The position numbers and the translations under genes were made by a program. 64,000 nt of DNA from Leishmania infantum JPCM5 (lineage: Eukaryota; Euglenozoa; Kinetoplastea; Trypanosomatida; Trypanosomatidae), in the NCBI RefSeq assembly GCF_000002875.2, contig NC_009414.2:349001-413000 (forward strand). Reading direction: 5' to 3'. The first letter of the stretch is position 1. Each line of letters starts with the position of its first letter. Positions 1 to 11,639 of the stretch are shown piece after piece. A model generated the notes under the pieces. It did no database searches. It was not told the DNA's origin and saw only the letters and a program-made list of their open reading frames with translations.

Positions 1-3000
1 GCCCCTCACCCTTCTCACCTCTGTTTCGTTCTTGGCCGGCACACTCCCGTTTCGACGTGAGTCGATGCTTCCGACACGTGAGCGCCACCCTCCGTTGCGC
101 CTCCTCTTTCTCCGTCTCTCGCTGCCTGCATGGGCCCTACACGAGGTGTATGTGGGTGTCATCACTCCACATATCTCCGATAGCATGGAAGAGGTGACTA
201 CTGCCTTTGCCCGTCGTGGACGTCGCTCTTGGGACGGATGAGGGGGGAGGGAGGGGGGTTCACCCAAGATAGGGCGAAAAGCAAGTGCTACCGATACGCG
301 CATCATCGTCACTCCCACATACTCTCTCCTTTCTCTTTCCTTCCATGCCTTCTTTACCATAACTCGATGTTGTATCATAATATTCATCCGGCGCAACCCC
401 CCTTTTTTTTCGGCGCAAAACGATGGCTGGCACGCACACGCACGTGGGTGCATGGATCCCCACCCCTTCTTTGCTCTTCCCGATTCGTTGCTCGCCTTTA
501 CTTTTTGTTTTTGCTCCCATCAACACCGACGCCTGCGCTAGTACTTCGCTGAGAGAAGTAACACACAAACACCGTTCACGTCTCTTCGGGTGGGTGCGGC
601 TGCCGAGTGCAAGAGAGCGCGGCTCGGACGTTTATATCTTCGCACCTTCGCACGCACGCACGCGTCATATACTCTTCACGATTGCCAGATCACCACCACA
701 CGCACGTCTACACGCCCACACCCGAATAGAACACCTTCCCGTACTTCCATTTCTTGGCATGTATCTGGCATTCATGTCGCGTGTTCTGCTGACACTCCCC
801 GCCTGTCTGAGTTACTCAGTTCCGCCTTTCTTTTCTTTTTTATTGCCTTGTGCTCCTCCCCCGCGAAGTGCCTCTGGTAGCTGTCCCTCTCCCGCCTTAC
901 TACTATTCTCTATCTCTAAGGTCTATTGCCCATAGCCATCTTTTTTTTTATTGTTTTCCGCACTGTACGCGTTTCACTTTTTCACACACGCGCGCGCACA
1001 CACAACCCCGTGGACCGTCTTTTCAGAGTGGGATAGCGATCGACAGGTATTGTCGCAAGCCCTTGCAGGAGTGACTGCATCGCTGTAGGGACAGAGATCT
1101 GCAAGGGGCGCTCGCAACAACAAAAAGAGTCTGATATATTGAAAACTTGACCCTCCCTCTTTCCTCCTTTTCCCCTTCCCCTCCCCCCATACACCCAAAC
1201 CCACTCAAAAGCTCGCTGCTTTTTTTTTGCCCAGTATCTTACCAATCGGTATAGTACGCATAGGAGAGGCGGCGCACGAGCGAAACAGCAACAACAAAAA
1301 AAATATCAGGCTTGCCTTTTCTTATTCGCGCAGACTCTCTGCTACGTGCACTTCACACCTTCTCACACCCTCACACCACGTGTGTGTTTGTGACCTACCT
1401 AAGATTGACTTCTCTCTCGTCATTTACACATTCGACTACCTATCTGTTTTTCCAGCTGCTCGTTTCTTTCTCGTGTATCTGCCCGCTTCCCTTCCACATC
1501 ACGTCGCCACCGTCGCCGCCTCCTCTCATCACTGCGGCATTTTCATTGGCGTGCCGAACCGTCTTTCTCTCTCATTTTTTTTTTGCACACTCACCTCTCC
1601 TTGCCCTCTGCGTGTCTGCGCTCCCGTCTTTGTTTTTCGCTTTCGGTTGTTTCGCCTTCACTGACCACTGTGGCTTGTCTGTCTGTGTGTCTCTTGCCTT
1701 TGTGCCCGCACCTCCTCTCTGTGTGCGGATTCGCTTTTGCGTGTGCGCGTGTCTCGGCGAGGGGACAGTTCTGGTGGGTGAAGGCATGCGCATGCGCATA
1801 CGAAGCACATTGGCACGTCCGCACACCGTCACCGCGACGCCTCCTTTCTCCTCACTTCCAAAGAGCAGAGGATCCACGAAGCCGGCGAGGAGAATATATA
1901 TACGCGTATATACCTCTATATGTATCTATACCGGAGCACACACATACATATATACGAATATACCTCTATATACACATATACCTATCTACATATATATATA
2001 TATATATGTATGTATAGCGCATAGCTATTTGACGTGCTGAAAGCAGGAAGAGAAGTGACATAAAAGAGGGAGAAGGGGGCGAAAAGAAGCGAAAACGGAG
2101 GCCACCGAAAAACGCATCTTCTTTCTTCTTCCTCTGCGGTACTGAGCTGTGCGGTCCTTTCTCTCCCCCTCTCTTTTGCGCGTCTGTCTGTGCCTTGCCT
2201 GCTTCGCTTCTGCTCTCTCTTTCTCTCGGTCCCTCTTCTCTGTTTTCAGCTTCTCGTTCTTCTGTTTTTTTTTTTCGACTCTTCACCAGACTTGTCGCCG
2301 CCGCGCCTCCTCCCCCTTCCCTGTCCTTCTGCCCATCCATCCACGTATCCATACATTATATATATACAAGTACACACACACACATATATATATATATATG
2401 TGCACTGCGGTTTTGTCCGCTTTGTGGCGTCCTACTTCTCATCGGGCTACTGCTCGATGCGGTGATACTCTCGCTTGGCTTGAATTGCACACGTCCGGCT
2501 CAGCTTCTGCGTGCCTGTGAAATTCGTTTTCTCTTTTCGTGTGTTTATCCACCCTTCGTTCCACAAGGCGCTTGGTGCCGACCATTTATACACACACCAA
2601 CACACACAAACGGAAGTCGTTTCTGCCGCCCATCTCCCTCCCTCTCTGCTACACACGATACCATATTATTACCTTGTACATTTTATGGCTGCCGCCTCTC
2701 CCCATCAGCTTCACTGTTTCTCCTTTCTGGAACGCTTTTTGTAAAGTTATCTTGGTATCTACCTATATATGGATGTATGGACATGCATGTGCATGGTGTA
2801 AGGTTTATTTTTTCTTGATCCTCCTTTGGCTTGGTATCACAGCCGTGCATTTTGTCTGCATTCGTGTTTCCGCGTGTTGCGCGTGTGTTCTCTTCCTTCA
2901 CTGCACACAGCAACTCTCGATCTTTTTTTTTGCCGCCTCTCCGTGGCTCTCTCGCTGTTCGTCCTTGCATTCACCCGACGGACGTCTTCGCCCCTTTCCG

Positions 3001-3612
3001 CGCACTTCTTGCACTGCCGGTGTAGATTCCCTTTGTATTTCCTTTGGCGATGCTTATTGGCTCCCCCTCCCCTGCTCTCTTTCCACCACTCTCTCACTCC
3101 TCCCTACGAAGGCCCCATCTTTCTCGTTTTACTTTTTGCCCTTCTCCACATTTCCCACTCGTTTTTTTTTTGGGTTTTCGGTTCTTCCGGCTGATCGGCT
3201 CTTCTCGTCCTCTTTCCTGTTTCTTCAAGAATTGAACTGACTCTTGCCTGCAGGCCAAGTCGTGTTGCCTCTGCTGCCTTGTGAGCTCCACGCACACATA
3301 CGGACACAGACAGACCAGAGGGACAGACAGATGGGCAGACACAGACACGCTCACGCGAGTCCCTCTCTCTTTTCTCCTCTACGCGTCTTTGGGGGTGTGC
3401 GGGTGGGGACGCAGGCTATATATATATATATCACCTTTAGCCCCTAGCACGTTTTCGCTACTTCCCCCCACTTCTTTCTCTCTCCCCTCCTTTTGTGCTG
3501 TCGCGTCTCTGCCAAGGGTGAGGTTATGCATTTTGTGAGCATTATTATTGACAAGAGTATTCTTACTATTTTGCTCGTTCTTGTGTGTGTGTATACGCAT
3601 TCAACAATTCAG
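1..3612. other. Gene-free spacer upstream of the IQ-protein gene
   Basis: No convincing gene is visible in these 3.6 kb. The sequence is dominated by C/T-rich tracts with runs of T and short CA/GT repeats, typical of trypanosomatid intergenic and UTR DNA. The open frames present are Ser/Leu/Pro/Cys-rich and follow the pyrimidine bias, so I do not call them. The left end probably includes the 3'UTR of a gene outside the window. The right end holds a pyrimidine-rich tract at about 3466-3500, a likely trans-splicing signal for the next gene. AT microsatellites lie near 1891-2016, 2356-2400 and 3417-3431. Confidence 0.75.
1891..2016. repeat. AT-rich microsatellite cluster (imperfect TATA/TATC/TATG repeats)
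   Basis: About 125 bases made of imperfect TATA, TATC and TACA steps, ending in a pure TA run near 1990-2008. It is simple-sequence DNA in the spacer. Similar shorter tracts recur at 2356-2400 and 3417-3431. Confidence 0.85.
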
Positions 3613-6600
3613 ATGCTCGGCGTGGCGCCATTGGTAGGACCGTCTGCCGGCGCCGCCGACGTGCAACAACTTGCTGACATACGCGCCACGGGTGATTCTT
3701 GTCGAGATGCTGTTGTGTCGGAGCGCACACGCGGTGAGCAGGCCTTCCCACGAGGGCATACTCACGTTGGCGCTCGCGGTGAGTGCCAGGCGGCATTGAA
3801 GTTCTCTGCCATGACCTGCAGCAGAGACAACGACACTGCAATCAAGAGGGCTCTAGCACACAATACCACGGCAGAGCCGTTGACTAACGCTAGGACAGCA
3901 TCGTGGACGGCTCACAGCGCTGCACAGAGAGAGTCGGCTGATGTGGAGGCACGTATGAAGGCCATAACGGCGGCCATGACATCTTCGCCACTGCCGTTGC
4001 TGACTCACGTGTTGACTAGCGTACCCTCTGCGATCGCTTGCGTATCTTCGGCTACTCCTGTCACCTCCGCAGCGTGCGCCAGCGTGGGCACCGACACCGC
4101 CGCCTCGCGTGTCCCTCGCACTTCACCCTCTTCACCTCCAGTGGCCAGCAGCGATGACGCCACGCCGTGGTCCATGACGCTTCACACCGACGCCACGCGT
4201 GGGTCAGCGGCAGAAGCATACTGGGTTCCCTACGACGTCTATCTCGCTCTCTCGGCCCCGCTGCTGCGAGAGCGCGCCTTGCAAGACTTCGTTGCGACGC
4301 TGTGTTGTCCAATGACACCGTCGGCGGAGGGCCAGTCGCAACTAGTCAAGATTGACAGCGTCTTCTCTTTTCTTCTCCATGGCAACGCAGTGGCGCCGCC
4401 GATCGCCTCTGCTCCCGCGGTGGTGGCGCCGGTCTCGACGTTCCAGTCGCCCATGCAATCTTCGTCGTCGCTTCATTGGAGCGAGCACGGCTCCCGCAAC
4501 AGCAAAGCCGAACTCATCGCCTTCCCTCTTTTCTGCGTCCTCGGCGCGAAGCTGTGCACCGTGTCGCGACGTACACGATCCATCTGCTCCATCCACACTC
4601 CGGAGGCTCCCATTGCAGCACGGCTCGCCACGCACCCGAATCAGCGCGGCGGCTATGGCAGCCACAGCCGCCACGGTAGTGACAGAGCTGACTTGACGTA
4701 CCCTGCCGTCCAGCAAGATCTCGCGGCCAAGCCCTGCAGCGGCACCGAGGCGTCGTTACCTCGGCACGACGGCGGCAGAGACCATGTGCTTCTCCTCTTC
4801 GCCGAGCAGCTGATCAGCGGCCTTCCTGGCTTTCCTGTCGCGCTTCTGTACACGACAAGCCCGACCGGTGCTGTCGTCTCGGCGCCACCGGCGGAGGCTT
4901 CAGCCTTCTGGGACAGCTGGCACAAGACCCCGCGTGCTGTGCGCCGAAGCGTTGCGTACGAGCATATATGGAGCGTCGTGACACTGCCGAGGCTGGTGGC
5001 AATGCTGCAGCGTTGGGGCGTGGCCCCGGCGGTGGCGATGCGCCGGCTCTGCGTAGGGCTGCACTGCTCTTCTACCTCGCCGCTAGAGCCGCCAGGAAAG
5101 CCTCACCCGCTCCACGCCACGATGAATATTGCACATGGGCAAGGAGAGGAGGCGACGGCGGCGGCGGCGGCAGCGCCGGACACTGCGGGCGCTTTGCGTC
5201 GACCCCAGCTTCCTTTGGCAGAGCCCGACTCTTGCCTCGTGGAGAGTCCGCCTCCCATACCGACGGCCGCGCCCGCGCAGCCGGCGAGGGCGAGCGTCGT
5301 GGGGCCGCCACAGCACATCGTGGACAGCAGTAGTAGTGATGGTGCTGCGTGGGAGTCCTTGTCGTCGGACGCCGGCGTTGTGCCGCACAGAGGCATGAGC
5401 ACGCCTGCGATGCGAGGGGCCGAAGTAGCTGTGCGGGCGCCGGCGACGCCGCTGGAGCGCAGAGGGCGTGTGACAGCTGGCGAGTTTGGCACCTGTGGCG
5501 TCACCACACCTCGTTCGCAAGACGGGCTGCTCAGCAGCGGTGAAAAGGGCGACGCAGGTGACCCAGTGCACCCGTACAACGCTTTAGGCGCGCCAGGCTC
5601 CGTCAACACGGGACCAGAAGACAACCGCGGCCTTTACGGCCAGGCGCACCTGTATTACACTTCTTCGTCGCCGCCACCACCGGCTGCCTCGTCAGTCAAG
5701 ACGACTGCTGGTAGCGTCCTCTTTGTGCGGAGCGCCGTGTCGGGGAGGCCGCTGACGGAGAGCAGCACTCCCCTCTTCAACACCAGGCGCTTCCGATATC
5801 CGGATGTGCTGCATCCACCGTTGCGGTTGCGCCTGCACACTTCTTCGTTCCTGGAGCGCGCCAACGGCCCCGTCCGTGTGACGAGGGGTGCGGCGATGCT
5901 GCCCACGCCTCGCTGCTCAGGTGCACCGAAGCGCGTGACCGCTGTGCCAACCGACGCGCGCTACAGCGACAGTGGCGCGTTAGCGCATCCCTACGAGGTG
6001 CCGGCGTCAGATACAACGCGGCAGTCGGGGAACCGGCATCGGCGAAGGCACAGTGGCACAGGTAGCCGCCTCGTCCATCAAGACGATCATCGTCGAGGCA
6101 CGAATGTGCGCGACGCGCCAGCGGAGCTTGTTCATGCCTCCGGTGATGTCGAGCAGTTGGGAGACGCGCGGCAGGTCTCTGCCCGTCGAAGCTCAGTGGA
6201 TGGCTTGACCGATCGCGGCAGAGTTTCCAGCCACGCAGCTGCGCCAGCGCTGACTCCGACGCCACCCACTCGCAATGGGAGTGGCTGTTGCCTTGGTGCC
6301 CGGCAGCGCACGGAGCATGTGAACAGGTACATGCAGGTCCTCATGAGCGCTGCGGCGCTCCGGCGCGCGAGCCCGTCGCCGACAGCGACTGATGATTTCC
6401 CGCAACAACAGCAGAACACAGCTCATCGATACAGCACCGGCGACCATCTCGCCGCGGCAGCAGGGGCGACTCCGTTGTGCGTCGCCAGCAGCAGTAGCGG
6501 TACTGGCAGCAACACAAAGGGCAGCCTGAATCGTAGTCGCGAGAGCGGAGACCGCGGCATGGCCATGCCGCGGCGTGCGCCAGTGCCGCCACCGCCGCTC

Positions 6601-9600
6601 CAGCAGCATCAGCTGCACCTCCACCGATCCCCTCACGCGAACATCCTGCTTTGCCATCAGAGCAGCATGAGCACCCAGTCGAGCTTCACCTCAAGCTCCT
6701 TGACTGGTGGCGCTGTCTCCGTTGCACTCAGCGACCACGCGGCGAGCGTCACCGCAGAGCACGAAAACAAGCAACTGGGCGACGATGGCAATACCGATAG
6801 AAGAGCCGGGGCTGTCGCGGCGCCGTCGACGTTCGCCGGGGATTCTAAGATTCCCTCTATGACGACCTCGTCCGAAGGCTCGCTGGCTTCTGTGGCCGAC
6901 GCCGCTGGCACGCTACCCACCGCGCAAGTCTCGCTGCACCCGGAAGCAGCGTCGTTGTGGAGCGTAAAGAATGCAAGGACGCACAATGCTGCCCGAAACG
7001 GCATAGAGGACTCGCTGTCGAAGCGCCTCACGCGCTCCCCGCTACGAAGCATCTTCACTGGGCTGCGGGCGTTGCTGCAGCTGGCCACTCCACCGTCGTC
7101 GATGCAGGCGCGCGGCTTTCCTCATCGCGACGCGAAGCCTGCGGGGCCACAGCTGTCGCCTTGTTCACCAGAGGACAGGGCTGTCCGGCCGTGTGTCCAC
7201 GCGCCGCCAGAGCTGAGTAGCTCCCTGCTGACGTACTCTTCTCACCCCACGCTGTATGCCGCGGCAGACGCTGCGGCATCTCCACCCCCGTCCGATGTTC
7301 TTTCGCCGCCGGGGCAGCACTCACTGACACTGCGCGCATCATGCGAGCGGTCCGCGTCCTGTTTGGTCACCGCTTCATCGGAAGAGAACCTGTCGCCGCC
7401 GCTGAGGCACAACCGCGGCAGCGTCGTTAACCATTTCGCCGTCGCAGGCGCGTCTGCGAGGCCATGGGCGCTGCCGACGAGCGGCTTCTCTGCTATTAAC
7501 GGTTGCACCGCCAAAGTGCGGCCCCTCAGCGCGAACGAGAGCGACCACGGTGCGGAGTGTCGACTCGTCTCCGAGCCCGCGATCTCGGTCGATCTGCAGC
7601 TTCACGCGGCGGCCCGTGAACACGCAGCCAACGCACAGGCTGTCACCGCGCCGGGGGCTGTCAGGCACGATGGCGCCACTGCAGTGGCCGCATCCACTGC
7701 TGCTCCACCGGTGTCTCCGGGCTGCCAGCCCTGCGCGGCTTCTTTGCACTTGAGTCGTCGCTTGGCTGATGCTCTTGTTGACTCCACCTTGCACGAAGGC
7801 GGCGGGTGGCCGTCTTTTCTGCCACTGTCCCTCTTGGGGCCCACTCTGGCCGTCGCGACGCAGTTTCCGGGTGACACAGGTGGCTTCAGGGCAGCCGTTC
7901 CAACACTCGCCAACTCCGAGTCTGGGCTCCTCTCGTGGTGGATTGACACCGCCGCGCTGTTGATGAGCCTGTTAGCGTGCGTAGTGCAGGCGGTCGGGCG
8001 CGGCTACGTAGCCCGCCGTGACCTTCGGAGGCTTTTTCGGCGGCCGTCAAGTAGCCCCACCGAGCGTGCGGCCGTATCAATGACGATTGCCGCCGCAGCG
8101 CCGGCCGTGACGCGCTCGCCTCACCACACGCTAGTCACACGCGACCCATCGTTGTCCTCGTCTCCCACTGCTTCGGCGAGTGCGTCGCCTGTCCCTCCCA
8201 TTGTTCACCATCACGGGGTGGCCACGCTGGCGGCCACCGCAGCCTTCAGCGTCGACCATTTTCCGGGGTCACATAGGCCCAGTGCGTCGACGCAGATGGC
8301 GTCGTCGAGCCGGGTTTTGGCGATGCAGCCGCCGCAGGGCTGCCCACCGCCGCCGCAGGGCTGCCCACCGCCGCCGCAGACTGCGTTCTCGACTTCACTG
8401 ACGTTCTCTATCAACGCCACCGTAGCGGAGGCGTCCACGACTCCCAGCGATGTCCACGTGTCGGCACGCGATGTCTCGCTGGTTGCCACGACGACGCCCA
8501 AGTCTTCATTGCAACGGCACAACGCCGCTTCGCAGACGTCGCCAAAGTCCAACAAGATCCCTACTTTCTCGTCTTTCGCCACTGACGCCACGCACTCCTC
8601 TCCCAAAAACCTCTCCAGCTTCTCTGGAGTGAGACTGAAGCAGCCCACCCGCTCCTTGGACACGGCCTCGCAGAAAAAAGTGCCGGCGCCGCCTCTGCGG
8701 CACCTGTTTGCCATGTGCGGCCTACAGAGCAGTTCCACCAGCGAGGACTCCGGCACCTGGGCACCTGCGCCGAGCGTCGAGGCGGCCGGTGACGCGGCCG
8801 CCTCGTCTGATGAAGACGACGCTGCTGCTGCTGCGTCGAACGCGAGTGCATGCCCGTCCATTGATGCAGCGACACTCTTGCGGGCCATATCCAAGTACAC
8901 CATCTCCACTACGCCTGATGTTGTGCCACAGGGGCGGAGTAGCGACGCGAGCCGCGGCCACGAGCTACCGAGTCCGAGCACTCATGGTGACAACAACGCA
9001 GGTGGCGAACCGAGCGGCGGCGCAGCTGCACCGGCATGTCTTGTTGCCGGTGAGCCCCTGGGCTTGCTTGCCCAGCCGTCGTTGCTGCGTTTCGCCACGT
9101 CGCTGAAGCTGCAAAGCAGCACCGAGGACGCTGACACCACCGCCTTCCGCGAATCCACGGCGGAGTGGATGGGCATGATGCAGCAGCAACTTGCAGTCAC
9201 CCCCAGCTGCACCGTTCCTTTCCTCGATCAGGCTGCTGCGAAAGGGCCGCCGGCGAGCACCCTAGGGAGTAGTAACTCGCAGGGGCCAATTTCGCCTGAT
9301 GGGGCGCGGAGCTCGTCGTGCCGTCTGTCCTCGTCGGCTGATGAGTACGCTGCCCCCATGGTCGCGGAGTCTCTGTTGCAGCTGCAGCGCATTGGTCGCG
9401 GGTGTCTCATCAGGCGGCGGTGCGAACTGAGTTACCGGGAGCGACAAGAAAAGGCCCTTGACCTTCTTCACAAGCGGGCGTGTCAACACACGCCGGTGCT
9501 GTCGACATGTGCGACGTCGATGGAAGAGGATGGCATAGCCGACGGGTTTGGAGGTGGCAGCACTGCTGGAGGGGCTGCGGCTGCGCTGAGCGGCATCACG

Positions 9601-11382
9601 GGCCTGCGCTCGGCCTCCTCCTCGTACCAGACGAGCGATCGGACACGTTTGACGGGTTCGCTGCCGCAGAGCACGCCGTCACTGCCTGGGGCCAGTCGGC
9701 CGCTCGTGACGCTGATGGCAGGGCAACGGCGCCTTAGCCCAGTCAACGGCCGACATTTCACAGACCTTGCGCACCCCGCCTCCCTGCTTTCGCAGGCAGA
9801 ACCAAACCTCTCTGGGCCTGAGGGCGTTGTGGGCATCGTTGGCGACAGTGCCCAGCTGGCAGACGATCGCAGCACCGCTGTCACGTTTCGCGGCAAGACG
9901 AACACGATGGCTGTGCCCTCCGACAGCGGAAAGTACATTGCTTCGCCAGCCTTTGTGTCTTCCAAGCGGAGGCCCAGCGTGTTGTTCACCGATGCGCCGC
10001 CGCACATGCCCAGCTCGGGATCACTGAGTGAGCCGAGAGGGGCAGCTGCTGGTGGCACTGAGGACGGGACTGCGGCAGCAAGTGGGAGTGTCCAGGAAGC
10101 GGGAGCGACTCAGGCGCATCGTGGAAGCCTTCCCTCATCTGCTCCCCCTCCTGCCGCCGTCAAGGCGGCTGACGCTGACAGAGGCGATGACGACGCTGCT
10201 GTGGAGTCTCCTCTTGTACCGTCGCCGACGGTTGTGCTTCCCAGCTCGTCTGCAGCCGTGCCAGTGGAAACCAACGACTCTGCGAGGAAAGCACAGCCTC
10301 CCACCGGCAGAGCACCTTCGCCGCCACGACCGTCGTTGCTGTCGCCACCGTCGCTGCGTGTGCCCTTCTCACGAGATTCCTACTTGTCCTCAGCGAATCC
10401 TGTTACAATGAAGACGCCCGTTTCTGCTGCTGCGGCTGTTGTTCCAGTGACAAGCGCGGTCGGTACGTCGATCTCTGCTACCATGAGCGACAGCAGCTCC
10501 AGGCAAGCATCGCGCAGCGAGGGGGCCTACTCGATGCGGTCGCCATATCGCAGTCCGTCGTCACCGTTCACTGTACAGGGCTCACCGCATACCGACATGG
10601 TCGGTGCTGCGGTGGACAGCAACGATGCCAGCTGTTGCCCTCTTCCGCGACGACGCTTTCTCATCGCTGTGCCTAGGGCAGAGCTCTCTCCGATGGAGGG
10701 CTCCATCGTCGCCACAAGCGGCCGCAGTGCTCGTTCCCTCAACAGCATAAACTCCCTCCCTTTCAATTGCAGCACCACTGCGAACACCACGAGCGTCACC
10801 GCACAGATCTTCAGCACTTCTCTGCCGGAGGGCATGACCCCAGAGCTGTGGGTGCTGGACGGCGTCGAGGAGGCCGCCATGTCCTCTTCAGTCTCGGATG
10901 GCAGCGATGACGACGACGCCGATGACAACGAGGGCGACGCTTTCAAGGCAGATCTCATCCATGTCGAGGGCGGCGCTGAGCCGGCGTGCTTCGTCGCTGC
11001 GGCACAGGTTCTAGGGCGCGAAGCGGCTCCGCCGTTAATGTCGAAAGCGCTGCTGCTACTCCAGCGGATCGGACGTGGCTACCTGTGCCGCCGGCACCAG
11101 CACTTCCTGTTCATGGTGTCTATCTCGTGGACGGAGATTGCGCTGATGCGGCGGGTGGCGCTCGGCTTTCTGACGCGACGGCGCACGGGCTTAGACTTCT
11201 TCGTGCACCGTGAGGCAAACCGTCAAATGGCGTACTGGGAGCTGCGCCATCGATCTGCCGTGCTGATGCAGAGCGTCGTGCGCGGCTTCAATGCACGCCA
11301 GCGGGTGAAGAGGCTGCAGAGGCGGGTGTGCACGCGCATTGAGCTACGCACCGCCCTCGAGCAGCAAAACACAGATGAGTGA
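3613..11382 (+). CDS. Giant low-complexity protein with IQ motifs (hypothetical)
   Basis: A protein of about 2589 residues that I cannot assign to a named family. Most of it is Ser/Ala/Pro-rich and probably disordered. More folded-looking sequence lies at about residues 195-480. Four good IQ motifs (hydrophobic-Q-x3-R-G-x3-R) are visible: around 1458 (VQAVGRG), 1924 (LQRIGRG), 2483 (LQRIGRG) and 2552 (MQSVVRG). A weaker one (MRRVALG) lies near 2511. The last three sit in a compact C-terminal block. IQ motifs bind calmodulin or calmodulin-like light chains, so a Ca2+-linked scaffold or cytoskeletal role is an inference. An 8-residue Pro-Gln-Gly-Cys unit is repeated at nucleotides about 8328-8380. 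I chose the ATG at 3613 because the in-frame stretch from an earlier ATG at 3526 is AT/GT-rich and UTR-like; using 3526 would add a hydrophobic 29-residue leader. Confidence 0.88.
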   Translation: MLGVAPLVGPSAGAADVQQLADIRATGDSCRDAVVSERTRGEQAFPRGHTHVGARGECQAALKFSAMTCSRDNDTAIKRALAHNTTAEPLTNARTASWTAHSAAQRESADVEARMKAITAAMTSSPLPLLTHVLTSVPSAIACVSSATPVTSAACASVGTDTAASRVPRTSPSSPPVASSDDATPWSMTLHTDATRGSAAEAYWVPYDVYLALSAPLLRERALQDFVATLCCPMTPSAEGQSQLVKIDSVFSFLLHGNAVAPPIASAPAVVAPVSTFQSPMQSSSSLHWSEHGSRNSKAELIAFPLFCVLGAKLCTVSRRTRSICSIHTPEAPIAARLATHPNQRGGYGSHSRHGSDRADLTYPAVQQDLAAKPCSGTEASLPRHDGGRDHVLLLFAEQLISGLPGFPVALLYTTSPTGAVVSAPPAEASAFWDSWHKTPRAVRRSVAYEHIWSVVTLPRLVAMLQRWGVAPAVAMRRLCVGLHCSSTSPLEPPGKPHPLHATMNIAHGQGEEATAAAAAAPDTAGALRRPQLPLAEPDSCLVESPPPIPTAAPAQPARASVVGPPQHIVDSSSSDGAAWESLSSDAGVVPHRGMSTPAMRGAEVAVRAPATPLERRGRVTAGEFGTCGVTTPRSQDGLLSSGEKGDAGDPVHPYNALGAPGSVNTGPEDNRGLYGQAHLYYTSSSPPPPAASSVKTTAGSVLFVRSAVSGRPLTESSTPLFNTRRFRYPDVLHPPLRLRLHTSSFLERANGPVRVTRGAAMLPTPRCSGAPKRVTAVPTDARYSDSGALAHPYEVPASDTTRQSGNRHRRRHSGTGSRLVHQDDHRRGTNVRDAPAELVHASGDVEQLGDARQVSARRSSVDGLTDRGRVSSHAAAPALTPTPPTRNGSGCCLGARQRTEHVNRYMQVLMSAAALRRASPSPTATDDFPQQQQNTAHRYSTGDHLAAAAGATPLCVASSSSGTGSNTKGSLNRSRESGDRGMAMPRRAPVPPPPLQQHQLHLHRSPHANILLCHQSSMSTQSSFTSSSLTGGAVSVALSDHAASVTAEHENKQLGDDGNTDRRAGAVAAPSTFAGDSKIPSMTTSSEGSLASVADAAGTLPTAQVSLHPEAASLWSVKNARTHNAARNGIEDSLSKRLTRSPLRSIFTGLRALLQLATPPSSMQARGFPHRDAKPAGPQLSPCSPEDRAVRPCVHAPPELSSSLLTYSSHPTLYAAADAAASPPPSDVLSPPGQHSLTLRASCERSASCLVTASSEENLSPPLRHNRGSVVNHFAVAGASARPWALPTSGFSAINGCTAKVRPLSANESDHGAECRLVSEPAISVDLQLHAAAREHAANAQAVTAPGAVRHDGATAVAASTAAPPVSPGCQPCAASLHLSRRLADALVDSTLHEGGGWPSFLPLSLLGPTLAVATQFPGDTGGFRAAVPTLANSESGLLSWWIDTAALLMSLLACVVQAVGRGYVARRDLRRLFRRPSSSPTERAAVSMTIAAAAPAVTRSPHHTLVTRDPSLSSSPTASASASPVPPIVHHHGVATLAATAAFSVDHFPGSHRPSASTQMASSSRVLAMQPPQGCPPPPQGCPPPPQTAFSTSLTFSINATVAEASTTPSDVHVSARDVSLVATTTPKSSLQRHNAASQTSPKSNKIPTFSSFATDATHSSPKNLSSFSGVRLKQPTRSLDTASQKKVPAPPLRHLFAMCGLQSSSTSEDSGTWAPAPSVEAAGDAAASSDEDDAAAAASNASACPSIDAATLLRAISKYTISTTPDVVPQGRSSDASRGHELPSPSTHGDNNAGGEPSGGAAAPACLVAGEPLGLLAQPSLLRFATSLKLQSSTEDADTTAFRESTAEWMGMMQQQLAVTPSCTVPFLDQAAAKGPPASTLGSSNSQGPISPDGARSSSCRLSSSADEYAAPMVAESLLQLQRIGRGCLIRRRCELSYRERQEKALDLLHKRACQHTPVLSTCATSMEEDGIADGFGGGSTAGGAAAALSGITGLRSASSSYQTSDRTRLTGSLPQSTPSLPGASRPLVTLMAGQRRLSPVNGRHFTDLAHPASLLSQAEPNLSGPEGVVGIVGDSAQLADDRSTAVTFRGKTNTMAVPSDSGKYIASPAFVSSKRRPSVLFTDAPPHMPSSGSLSEPRGAAAGGTEDGTAAASGSVQEAGATQAHRGSLPSSAPPPAAVKAADADRGDDDAAVESPLVPSPTVVLPSSSAAVPVETNDSARKAQPPTGRAPSPPRPSLLSPPSLRVPFSRDSYLSSANPVTMKTPVSAAAAVVPVTSAVGTSISATMSDSSSRQASRSEGAYSMRSPYRSPSSPFTVQGSPHTDMVGAAVDSNDASCCPLPRRRFLIAVPRAELSPMEGSIVATSGRSARSLNSINSLPFNCSTTANTTSVTAQIFSTSLPEGMTPELWVLDGVEEAAMSSSVSDGSDDDDADDNEGDAFKADLIHVEGGAEPACFVAAAQVLGREAAPPLMSKALLLLQRIGRGYLCRRHQHFLFMVSISWTEIALMRRVALGFLTRRRTGLDFFVHREANRQMAYWELRHRSAVLMQSVVRGFNARQRVKRLQRRVCTRIELRTALEQQNTDE

Positions 11383-11639
11383 GTGCCTTCAAACGAAATG
11401 ACAGCGAAAGGCGAAAGAGGGCGCGCTCCGGAGAAGCCCACGCTCCGTATCGAGGAGGGCGTGAGCGAACACTGTGGCGAGCGCCATCTCAACGCCCATG
11501 ACCAAGGGGCGCCTTGGTCCCCCCTCCCCCCAAGAGGGTGGCGCTGATCGAGCGCGCAAGGATGCGGGCCGACTTTGTGCGCTTCGCTAATCTTTTTTTT
11601 TTGCTATGTGTGTGTCTGTGCCATCGTATGCCCCTGACG

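Noticed and set aside
1312..2040. 242-codon open frame in the left spacer
   Set aside because: It reads through pyrimidine tracts and an AT microsatellite (ending in a Tyr/Ile repeat) and starts at a non-ATG codon.
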